Source: an uncultured Clostridia bacterium (GTDB taxonomy: Bacteria > Bacillota > Clostridia > Oscillospirales > Ruminococcaceae). From it: a stretch of 5,412 bases of DNA. A program made the translations under genes and the position numbers. The DNA is taken from the NCBI GenBank assembly GCA_947624425.1, contig CANQKG010000109.1:1-5412 (forward strand), written 5' to 3'. The notes below the pieces were generated by a model. It saw only the letters and a list, made by a program, of their open reading frames with translations. It was not told the DNA's origin and searched no databases. Positions 1 through 5,412 of this stretch are shown piece by piece. Numbering within the stretch: the stretch's first letter is position 1; every line of letters starts with the position of its first letter.

Positions 1-938
1 TGCAGATACGTCGGTTTGAAGAGTTGGGGATCACGTGGAATTGTGCAGAAGATTTCTGGATCCGTGGGTATGAACACGCAAAAGCTTTTTTTGCTGAAAA
101 CGGACAGTTGAAAGTAGCCGATGGATACGTTGCGGCAGACGATTTTAAGTTGGGGAGATGGATCGCCAATCAGAGAACTGCGTACCGGAATGGACGGTTG
201 ACAGCCGAAAAAGTAAAACAGCTGGAAGAGATCGGTATGTGCTGGAATGCGCTCCAGGATCGTTGGCAGGTGGGATATGAACACGCAAAGGAATATTTTG
301 CGCAGTATGGAGATTTGAATGTGCCCAAGTATTTTTTGAGCCAGGATGGTTATCCCCTGTATCCCTGGATCTCATCCCAAAGAAAAGCGCACAAATCGGA
401 AAAGCTGTCTATGGAACGGGAACGTCAGTTGGACAAGATCGGCATGATCTGGAACACAAATGAAAATCGCTGGGACGAGGTCTATGAAATGGCCCGGGAG
501 TATTATCGTGAGCACGGTGATCTCAATGTTCCGACACAGTACAAAACGGCAGACGGCAGCGACCTATGGGAATGGGTGCGTTCCCAGCGCGAGAAATACC
601 ATCACGGAACACTTGCCCCGGAGTGCAAACAAAAACTGGAAGCCATCGGTATGGAGTGGCTTTCCGTCAATGAACGTAAATGGGAGAGCTACTATAGCGA
701 AGCAAAAAGATACTATCTGTCACATGGGGATCTGGAGGTCCCGCCTTCTTACCGGTCAGAGAGCGGCGTATGGCTGGGTAAGTGGATTGCCAGGCTGCGC
801 AGGAACAAAAACAACCTGCAAACTGCCGGCGTGAATGGGAATCAGGTCCTGCGACTGGAACAGATCGGCATGCATTGGGAGGAAACAGAAGACTTCCGCC
901 TTCCAAAGACGAAAGACAGGAAGCCGATAGCAGTGTGA
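1..938 (+). CDS. Helicase-associated (HA) repeat protein, C-terminal part (5' end outside window)
   Basis: The reading frame is open from the left edge (first complete codon at base 3) to TGA at 936-938, so the true start lies upstream. A TTG at 24 is only an internal codon: the residues before it (QIRRFEEL, then GITWN) match the end of the next repeats (QLEEIGMCWN), so the protein continues leftward. The visible part is almost entirely tandem repeats of about 69 residues. Each has the pattern W..(Y)..A..Y/F....G.L.V...........W...QR......L......LE.IGM.W, which I recognise as the HA domain family. HA domains often follow a DEAD/DEAH helicase core and are thought to bind nucleic acid. No helicase motif is visible here, so whether the upstream part is a helicase is unknown. 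The protein ends in a short basic tail (LPKTKDRKPIAV). It has no evident link to the sugar genes downstream. The family call is fairly sure; the function is not. Confidence 0.8.
   Translation, partial: QIRRFEELGITWNCAEDFWIRGYEHAKAFFAENGQLKVADGYVAADDFKLGRWIANQRTAYRNGRLTAEKVKQLEEIGMCWNALQDRWQVGYEHAKEYFAQYGDLNVPKYFLSQDGYPLYPWISSQRKAHKSEKLSMERERQLDKIGMIWNTNENRWDEVYEMAREYYREHGDLNVPTQYKTADGSDLWEWVRSQREKYHHGTLAPECKQKLEAIGMEWLSVNERKWESYYSEAKRYYLSHGDLEVPPSYRSESGVWLGKWIARLRRNKNNLQTAGVNGNQVLRLEQIGMHWEETEDFRLPKTKDRKPIAV
57..878 (+). repeat. Array of four HA-type protein repeats
   Basis: Repeat units bounded by the first conserved Trp and the final Trp of the IGM.W ending lie at about 57-245, 264-452, 471-659 and 681-878. 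The starts are spaced 207, 207 and 210 bases (69, 69 and 70 residues). Repeats 2 and 3 carry the clearest core, GDLNVP, and repeat 4 has GDLEVP. Repeat 1 has a divergent GQLKVA core, and repeat 4 has a few extra residues (around AGVNGN) before its LEQIGM ending. The 14-base string tatgaacacgcaaa occurs at 69-82 and again at 276-289, exactly one period apart, which suggests that repeats 1 and 2 share a fairly recent duplication. Confidence 0.8.
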
Positions 939-991
939 AATATGCTGCTGGGCCCAAACAAGACGAGAGAAATACGAAAATTTATTCGGGG

Positions 992-1011
992 GGGCAGAAC
1001 CTGGTCTGCCC
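992..1011 (+). other. Hairpin 1 in the gap before the glycan genes
   Basis: GGGCAGA (992-998) pairs perfectly with TCTGCCC (1005-1011) around a 6-base loop. It lies 53 bases past the stop of the HA-repeat gene. No T-run follows, so it does not look like a standard intrinsic terminator on the + strand. It could be part of a leader RNA, a weak or factor-dependent terminator, or an intergenic repeat. Confidence 0.5.
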
Positions 1012-1014
1012 ATC

Positions 1015-1037
1015 CTCCCCGTGGCGTAAGCGGGGAG
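1015..1037 (+). other. Hairpin 2 in the gap before the glycan genes
   Basis: CTCCCCG (1015-1021) pairs with CGGGGAG (1031-1037) around a 9-base loop. It starts 4 bases after hairpin 1 ends. The bases that follow are A- and G-rich with no T-run. The tandem arrangement suggests one structured element between the two transcription units. I do not recognise it as a known riboswitch. No convincing -35/-10 promoter pair is visible in 939-1092. Confidence 0.5.
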
Positions 1038-1078
1038 AAGATACCGAAAAGAGTCCTGCAAAAAAGAGGGAAAAAGTT

Positions 1079-1084
1079 AGGTGG
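1079..1084 (+). promoter_or_regulatory. Ribosome binding site deciding the phosphoglycosyl transferase start
   Basis: AGGTGG sits 8 bases before ATG 1093 and supports that codon as the start. An upstream in-frame GTG at 1081 would overlap this site and would depend on GAGGG at 1066-1070, which is 10 bases away. The GTG start would add only four residues (M-G-K-T) before the ATG. Confidence 0.5.
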
Positions 1085-1092
1085 GAAAAACA

Positions 1093-1788
1093 ATGGTACA
1101 GCCTGTGGAAGTGAATGTGGATCCAATTCAATCACCGGGTGAACCGATTCGGTCGGATCAAGTGGTAGTTGTTCAGAAAAAGCCGTTCTATGAGTTTGTC
1201 AAAAGAACCTTTGATATTTTTGTGGCGGTTATTTGTCTTTTGGTCGGACTTCCAGTCTATCTGATTCTAGTTCTTGCAATTGTGATAGACGATCCCGGGA
1301 ATCCAATCTTTGTGCAAGAAAGAATCGGAATACATGGTGGTGTCTTCCGAATGGTGAAATTTAGAAGCATGATGACAAATGCAGAATCTCAGATTGAAAG
1401 AATGACAGAAGCACAGCGAGAAGAATTCATGCGAGAATTCAAACTGAAAGATGACCCTCGAATCACAAGAGTGGGTAAATTCATTCGCAAAACCAGTCTT
1501 GATGAACTTCCTCAGCTTGTCAATGTGTTAAAGGGTGATATGTCATTGGTTGGACCTCGTCCACCTCTTTTGATAGAACGGGATGCTTATGGGGGACATC
1601 TGGAAAGGGTCATGTCCGTGCGGCCTGGGCTTACGGGATATTGGCAAGTACACGGACGCTCAGACACGGAGTTTCAAGAACGAATCGAAATGAATGAATA
1701 TTACATAGCCCATCGATCTATTGGAATGGATGTAAAGATTCTTTTTGATACTGTTGGGGTTGTTCTTTCTGGCAAAGGCGCAAATTAA
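1093..1788 (+). CDS. Undecaprenyl-phosphate sugar-1-phosphate transferase (bacterial sugar transferase family)
   Basis: This is a 231-residue monotopic phosphoglycosyl transferase, the enzyme type that moves a sugar-1-phosphate from a nucleotide sugar onto undecaprenyl phosphate at the inner membrane and so starts a polysaccharide repeat unit. The first ~35 residues look unstructured. KRTFD at 37-41 leads into one hydrophobic segment (about 42-66) broken by Leu-Pro at 53-54, as in the re-entrant helix of this family. Then come the family blocks VQERIG (74-79), KFRSM (89-93), DPRITRVGKFIR (121-132), LDELPQL (136-142) with the Asp137-Glu138 catalytic pair, SLVGPRPP (151-158) and PGLTGYWQVHGRS (178-190). 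The size matches the short forms with only the catalytic core, not the long WbaP/WcaJ type with extra membrane helices. The donor sugar cannot be read from sequence. The gene is more AT-rich (33-42% GC in the five stretches of about 50-60 bases I counted) than the genes after it. GTG 1081 is an alternative start. Confidence 0.92.
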   Translation: MVQPVEVNVDPIQSPGEPIRSDQVVVVQKKPFYEFVKRTFDIFVAVICLLVGLPVYLILVLAIVIDDPGNPIFVQERIGIHGGVFRMVKFRSMMTNAESQIERMTEAQREEFMREFKLKDDPRITRVGKFIRKTSLDELPQLVNVLKGDMSLVGPRPPLLIERDAYGGHLERVMSVRPGLTGYWQVHGRSDTEFQERIEMNEYYIAHRSIGMDVKILFDTVGVVLSGKGAN

Positions 1789-1812
1789 AACAATTGAAGT
1801 GGGGTAGAGCAC

Positions 1813-3012
1813 ATGCACCAAATTGCAGTAGCAGGAACCGGATATGTGGGACTTTCATTGGCGGTATTGCTAGCACGACAAAATGATGTGACAGCCGTAG
1901 ATGTAATACCGGAGCGGATCGATCAGATCAATCGCGGAACATCTCCTATTGCCGACACGGAGATCGAGACCGCGTTGGCAAGCGGCAGCCTGCACCTTAC
2001 CGCGACGATGGATGTGGAAAGCGCATATCGGGATGCGGAGTTCGTCATCGTGGCGGTGCCCACGAATTATGACCCGGACAAGAAGTATTTCGACACCTCC
2101 ATTGTGGAGGGCGTCATCCGGCAGGTCCTGTCGGTGAACGACGATGCTGTTATCATCATCAAGTCCACGATCCCGGTGGGTTTCACGAGGTCTATGCAGG
2201 AGAAGTTCGGCTGTGACCGCATCCTCTTCAGCCCGGAGTTTCTGCGGGAGGGGCGGGCGCTGTACGACAATTACTACCCCAGCCGCATCGTGGTAGGTGT
2301 CAACGCAAAAGAAGGTCCGATCTTTGAAAAAGCGCAGGAATTCGCTTTGCTGCTCAAATCCGCAGCAAAGCAGGAAGACGTTCCCGTGCTGGTGATGGGC
2401 ACCACGGAGGCAGAGGCGGTGAAACTCTTTGCCAATACTTACCTTGCAATGCGGGTCAGCTTTTTCAACGAGCTGGACACCTATGCAGAGAGCAAGGGAC
2501 TCAACGCCCAAGAGATCATCTCGGGCGTGAGCCTCGACCCCCGTGTGGGCACGCATTATAACAATCCCAGTTTCGGATATGGGGGATACTGTCTGCCAAA
2601 GGACGCCAAGCAAATGCTGGCAAATTTTGAGGGCGTGCCTCAGGAGCTTATGGGTGCCATCGTGCGGGCCAATCCCACCCGTGAAGCATTTATCACTGAA
2701 CAGATCATGAAGAAGCTGGAAAATGCAACCCCGAAAGTTGTCGGCGTTTATCGACTGACCATGAAATCCAATTCGGACAACTTCCGGGAGAGCGCGGTGC
2801 AGCGGATCATTAAACGGCTGCAGGAGAAGGGCGTAGAAGTCTGTATCTACGAGCCGACGGTAAAAGAAAATGAATTTGCCGGTGTCCCGGTGGAAAAGGA
2901 TTTCTCTACGTTTGCTGAAAAGTGCGGCGTGATCATCGCAAACCGGTATGAGTCGCAATTGGACGCTGTGCGGGATAAGCTCTATACCCGCGATCTGTTC
3001 CGCAGGGACTAG
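1813..3012 (+). CDS. ugd: UDP-glucose 6-dehydrogenase
   Basis: It oxidises UDP-glucose to UDP-glucuronate using two NAD+ in the cytoplasm. The 399 residues fit the ~390-400-residue bacterial form. The N-terminal Rossmann fold carries GTGYVGLS (8-15), and Asp30 at the end of the second strand is expected to bind the NAD ribose. STIPVGFT (118-125) and FSPEFLREG (139-147) are substrate and cofactor signatures. AEAVKLFANTYLA (200-212) supplies the conserved Lys204 and Asn208. GYGGYCLPKD (255-264) contains the catalytic Cys260 and Asp264. A C-terminal UDP-binding domain follows (about 305-399, with RESAVQ). All key residues are present, so it should be active. The start ATG has AGTGGGG (1798-1804) 8 bases upstream. 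It lies 24 bases after the phosphoglycosyl transferase gene and 9 bases before the UDP-xylose synthase gene, consistent with one operon. A related UDP-sugar dehydrogenase specificity is possible, but the decarboxylase next door favours UDP-glucuronate. Confidence 0.93.
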   Translation: MHQIAVAGTGYVGLSLAVLLARQNDVTAVDVIPERIDQINRGTSPIADTEIETALASGSLHLTATMDVESAYRDAEFVIVAVPTNYDPDKKYFDTSIVEGVIRQVLSVNDDAVIIIKSTIPVGFTRSMQEKFGCDRILFSPEFLREGRALYDNYYPSRIVVGVNAKEGPIFEKAQEFALLLKSAAKQEDVPVLVMGTTEAEAVKLFANTYLAMRVSFFNELDTYAESKGLNAQEIISGVSLDPRVGTHYNNPSFGYGGYCLPKDAKQMLANFEGVPQELMGAIVRANPTREAFITEQIMKKLENATPKVVGVYRLTMKSNSDNFRESAVQRIIKRLQEKGVEVCIYEPTVKENEFAGVPVEKDFSTFAEKCGVIIANRYESQLDAVRDKLYTRDLFRRD

Positions 3013-3016
3013 GAGG
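3011..3016 (+). promoter_or_regulatory. Ribosome binding site of the UDP-xylose synthase gene
   Basis: A perfect AGGAGG lies 5 bases before ATG 3022 and overlaps the last two bases of the TAG stop (3010-3012) of the preceding dehydrogenase gene. This fixes the start and suggests the two proteins are translated in a coupled way. Confidence 0.75.
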
Positions 3017-3021
3017 ACGGT

Positions 3022-3966
3022 ATGAACATTTTGGTGACCGGCGGTGCTGGGTTCCTAGGCTCGAATCTCTGCGCCAGACTGGTGCAGAACAACAATGACC
3101 ACATCTACTGTCTGGACAATCTCTACACGGGCAGAAAAGAGAATATTGAGAACTTGCTGAGTTTGCCAAACTTTACGTTTCTTCAGCAGGACGTAATGGA
3201 GCCTATTGATTTAGAAGTTGACCAGATCTACAACGCGGCCTGCCCGGCCAGTCCCCCGGCATATCAGAAAAGCCCCACAATCACCACGAAGACCAGCGTA
3301 CTGGGCGTTCTCAATATGCTGGAGCTTGCGAAAAAGACTGGCGCCACGCTACTGCACTTCTCCACCAGCGAGGTGTACGGCGACCCGGAGGTGCATCCGC
3401 AAGTGGAGAGTTACCGGGGCTACGTCAACCCCATCGGGATCCGCAGCTGCTATGACGAGGGCAAGCGCTGCGCCGAGAGTCTTTGCTTCGATTACAATCG
3501 GGAGTTCGGCGTGAAGATCAAAGTCATCCGCATCTTCAACACCTACGGCCCGAACATGGATCCCGACGATGGCCGCGTGGTGAGCAACTTCATTATACAA
3601 GCGCTCAAAGGGGAGGACATCACCGTCTACGGCGACGGGAAACAGACCCGGAGCTTCCAGTATGTGGACGACCTCATCGAAGGTATCTGGCGCATGATGA
3701 ATGTGAGCCGGGCAGACTTCCTCGGCCCTGTCAACCTCGGAAATCCCGGGGAATTCACGATGCTGGAACTGGCGGAGAAGGTGCTCAAACATACGGGCAG
3801 CAGGAGCAAGCTTGTATTTTGCCCGTTGCCGGGGGATGATCCCACGCGGCGCAAGGCGGACATCTCTCTTGCAAAGAAAGAGCTTCACGGTTGGGAGCCG
3901 AAGATTCAGCTGGATGAAGGGCTGGAAAAGACCATCGCCTATTTTAAGAAGATCGTAGGGGAATGA
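3022..3966 (+). CDS. uxs: UDP-glucuronate decarboxylase (UDP-xylose synthase)
   Basis: It converts UDP-glucuronate to UDP-xylose through an NAD-bound 4-keto intermediate; it is an extended short-chain dehydrogenase of 314 residues, a normal length for the bacterial single-domain form. GGAGFLG (7-13) is the NAD-binding turn. ACPASPPAYQ (73-82) and the run from STSEVYGDPEVHPQ (114-127) to NPIGIRSCYDEGKR (136-149) are hallmarks of UDP-xylose synthases as opposed to epimerases or dTDP-glucose dehydratases. The catalytic set is visible: Thr115/Ser116, Glu117, Tyr144 and Lys148. FNTYGPNM (172-179), DGRVVSNF (183-190) and QTRSFQYVDDL (208-218) follow. Arg277 in RRKADI aligns, by my reading, with the arginine that ArnA-type decarboxylases need (ArnA Arg619). 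Its substrate is the product of the preceding dehydrogenase gene. Specificity for UDP-xylose over a UDP-4-keto-pentose product is likely from overall similarity but is not proven by sequence. Confidence 0.92.
   Translation: MNILVTGGAGFLGSNLCARLVQNNNDHIYCLDNLYTGRKENIENLLSLPNFTFLQQDVMEPIDLEVDQIYNAACPASPPAYQKSPTITTKTSVLGVLNMLELAKKTGATLLHFSTSEVYGDPEVHPQVESYRGYVNPIGIRSCYDEGKRCAESLCFDYNREFGVKIKVIRIFNTYGPNMDPDDGRVVSNFIIQALKGEDITVYGDGKQTRSFQYVDDLIEGIWRMMNVSRADFLGPVNLGNPGEFTMLELAEKVLKHTGSRSKLVFCPLPGDDPTRRKADISLAKKELHGWEPKIQLDEGLEKTIAYFKKIVGE
3957..3962 (+). promoter_or_regulatory. Ribosome binding site of the kinase-nucleotidyltransferase gene
   Basis: AGGGGA lies 7 bases before ATG 3970, inside the final codons of the UDP-xylose synthase gene (stop TGA 3964-3966). 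The 3-base gap between the genes and this embedded site point to coupled translation and support the chosen start. Confidence 0.65.
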
Positions 3967-3969
3967 CCG

Positions 3970-5412
3970 ATGAATCTGTTTGTTTCCGGCCGCCTGTGCC
4001 TGTTTGGCGAGCACAGCGACTGGGCAGGACTGTACAACCGAACAAACGCAGAGGTTGAGCCGGGTCTCGCCATCGTGACCGGCATCGAGCAGGGAATCTA
4101 CGGCTTTGTGGAACGTGCGGATACGTTCCGATTCCGTGCGCTGAAGCCGGACGGCACGCACGACGAGTGGATCGAGTGGCCCATGTCCGTGAAGCAGTTG
4201 AAAGCCACAGCAGAGGAAGGCGGGTACTATTCGTACGTTGCCGGCGTCGCCGCGTTCATGCTGGAGTATTACGACGTGGGCGGGTTGTCTGTCGACATCA
4301 CAAAAGTGACGCTGCCCATCAAGAAGGGACTTTCTTCCAGCGCGGCGATCTGTGTGCTGGTGGCGAGAGGATTCAATCTGACGTATGATCTCCAGATGTC
4401 CGTGCGCGGCGAGATGGAAGCCGCGTACCGCGGGGAGATCATGACGCCGTCCCGGTGCGGCAGGCTGGACCAGGCGTGCGCGTTTGGGCAGAAGCCAATG
4501 CTCATGCACTTTGCGAGCGAAAACATCGACGTGGACCGGCTCGCCGTGGGCAAAGATTTGCACTGGGTCTTTGCCGACCTGAACGGCGAGAAGGACACGA
4601 AGAAGATTCTGTCTTCCATGAACGCCTGCTATCCCTTTGCGCAGGATGAGCAGGCGAGAAAAGTGCAGGAAGCGCTCGGGCCGGACAACCGGCGGATCGT
4701 GGAAGCGGTCATTGAGGCCATGGGGGGCGGGGACGCGGAAAAGATCGGCCAGCTGATGGACGAATCCCAGAGGATCTTCGACGAGAAGATCGCGGGCGTC
4801 TGCCCGTCGGAGTTCAACTCTCCCCTGCTTCACGCAGTCATGCAGGACCCGAAGGTGCGCAAGCTATCTCTCGGCGTAAAAGGCGTCGGGAGCCACGGGG
4901 ACGGCATGGTGCAGATGATCTGCGCCGACACGGAAAAACAAAACGCGCTGTGCGAATATCTCCAAAGTCTCGGCATGGATGCGTATGTATTTACGATCCG
5001 GGAGCAGCGGAGCGTACGGAAAGCCATCATCCCGGTGGCGGGGTTCGGCACCAGAATGTTTCCGGCGACAAAGGTCGTGAAGAAAGAGCTTTTCCCCGTA
5101 ATTGATAAAGACGGGTTCGCAAAGCCAGCTCTCCTGATTTTACTTCAAGAACTGGAGCAGGCGGGTATCGAGGAGATCGCGCTCATTGTCAGTCCGGAGG
5201 ACCGGGCCGAATTCGACAAACTGTTTAAGCAGGACCTTACCATTGAATATTACCGCAAGCTGCCGAAGGCGCTTAGGGACGTCAACGTGACGATCCAGCG
5301 ACTTGGTAGAAAGCTCACCTACATAGAGCAAAAGGAACAGCTCGGCTTCGGGCATGCGGTGTACCAAGCGAAGAACTTTGCTGGGGACGAGCCGGTGCTG
5401 ATGCTCCTCGGG
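3970..5412 (+). CDS. Fused GHMP sugar kinase / GalU-type nucleotidyltransferase (3' end outside window)
   Basis: One frame stays open from ATG 3970 to the right edge (481 residues, no stop), and two enzyme families are joined in it. Residues 1 to ~345 are a GHMP kinase. GRLCLFGEHSDWAG (7-20) resembles the galactokinase sugar-binding motif GEHTDY. LPIKKGLSSSAAIC (115-128) is the ATP phosphate-binding loop. CGRLDQ (163-168) carries the likely catalytic Asp167, and KGVGSHGDG (304-312) is a variant of the third motif. After almost no linker, RKAIIPVAGFGTRMFPATK (350-368) opens a GalU-type domain. It continues with KELFPVIDK (372-380), KPALLILLQELEQAGIEEI (385-403) and EQLGFGHAVYQAKNF (456-470), and reaches MLLG, just short of the expected metal-binding Asp. 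Together these should turn a free sugar into sugar-1-phosphate and then into an NDP-sugar, probably with UTP. The substrate cannot be read from sequence; galactose, glucuronate, xylose or glucose are candidates, and glucuronate or xylose would suit the neighbours. The domain calls are firm and the specificity is open. Confidence 0.85.
   Translation, partial: MNLFVSGRLCLFGEHSDWAGLYNRTNAEVEPGLAIVTGIEQGIYGFVERADTFRFRALKPDGTHDEWIEWPMSVKQLKATAEEGGYYSYVAGVAAFMLEYYDVGGLSVDITKVTLPIKKGLSSSAAICVLVARGFNLTYDLQMSVRGEMEAAYRGEIMTPSRCGRLDQACAFGQKPMLMHFASENIDVDRLAVGKDLHWVFADLNGEKDTKKILSSMNACYPFAQDEQARKVQEALGPDNRRIVEAVIEAMGGGDAEKIGQLMDESQRIFDEKIAGVCPSEFNSPLLHAVMQDPKVRKLSLGVKGVGSHGDGMVQMICADTEKQNALCEYLQSLGMDAYVFTIREQRSVRKAIIPVAGFGTRMFPATKVVKKELFPVIDKDGFAKPALLILLQELEQAGIEEIALIVSPEDRAEFDKLFKQDLTIEYYRKLPKALRDVNVTIQRLGRKLTYIEQKEQLGFGHAVYQAKNFAGDEPVLMLLG

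Noticed and set aside
24..26. TTG as the start codon of the HA-repeat gene
   Set aside because: The frame is open to the left edge and the residues before it match the repeat consensus, so the gene starts outside the window.
194..203. TTGACA-like -35 box (gttgacagcc)
   Set aside because: It is inside the HA-repeat coding frame and I see no well-spaced TATAAT-like -10 box after it.
992..1045. Intrinsic terminator after the HA-repeat gene
   Set aside because: The stems are good but no T-run follows either one on the + strand, so I list them only as hairpins.
942..1142. Possible 66-residue small protein in the gap before the phosphoglycosyl transferase
   Set aside because: Its frame runs through both hairpins and 50 bases into the transferase gene, the product is a basic low-complexity sequence without recognisable features, and it has no good ribosome binding site.
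1870..2958. Open frame of 362 codons on the minus strand
   Set aside because: It is fully opposite the UDP-glucose dehydrogenase gene, is rich in His/Arg/Leu as antisense frames often are, and shows no recognisable domain.
3349..4833. Long open frame (494 codons) on the minus strand
   Set aside because: It lies opposite the UDP-xylose synthase and kinase genes, both of which show clear family motifs on the + strand. The predicted product shows no motif I recognise and spans the junction of two real genes, so it is a GC-driven shadow.

Overview
The window reads as the edge of a surface-polysaccharide locus in a Gram-positive, probably clostridial (Oscillospiraceae/Ruminococcaceae-like), gut-type genome. 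That assignment is an inference. It rests on the moderate and uneven GC content, strong AGGAGG-type ribosome binding sites, a helicase-associated (HA) repeat protein of the kind common in those genomes, and the family resemblance of the sugar genes. No marker gene fixes the taxon.

Layout, all on the + strand. (1) Bases 1-938 hold the 3' end of a gene encoding tandem HA repeats. It enters from upstream, and four full ~69-residue repeats plus the end of a fifth are visible. (2) Bases 939-1092 are a short non-coding gap with two adjacent perfect 7-bp hairpins and no clear promoter. (3) From 1093 to the right edge runs a tightly packed set of four genes: a membrane phosphoglycosyl transferase that starts glycan assembly (1093-1788), UDP-glucose 6-dehydrogenase (1813-3012), UDP-glucuronate decarboxylase/UDP-xylose synthase (3022-3966), and a two-domain protein cut by the right edge (3970-5412+). 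The last one joins a GHMP sugar kinase to a GalU-type nucleotidyltransferase.

How the genes fit together: the dehydrogenase converts UDP-glucose to UDP-glucuronate and the decarboxylase converts UDP-glucuronate to UDP-xylose. The fused protein looks built to take a free sugar to sugar-1-phosphate and then to a nucleotide sugar, so it may add a salvage entry into the same pool. The phosphoglycosyl transferase would load the first sugar phosphate onto undecaprenyl phosphate. The locus therefore looks set up to make a glucuronate- and/or xylose-containing capsule or exopolysaccharide; further glycosyltransferases would be expected downstream of the window.

The most interesting item is the kinase-uridylyltransferase fusion. 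The dehydrogenase and decarboxylase are ordinary family members with their key residues present. Base composition is patchy: the phosphoglycosyl transferase gene is clearly more AT-rich than the genes after it, as is common for cassette-swapped polysaccharide loci.
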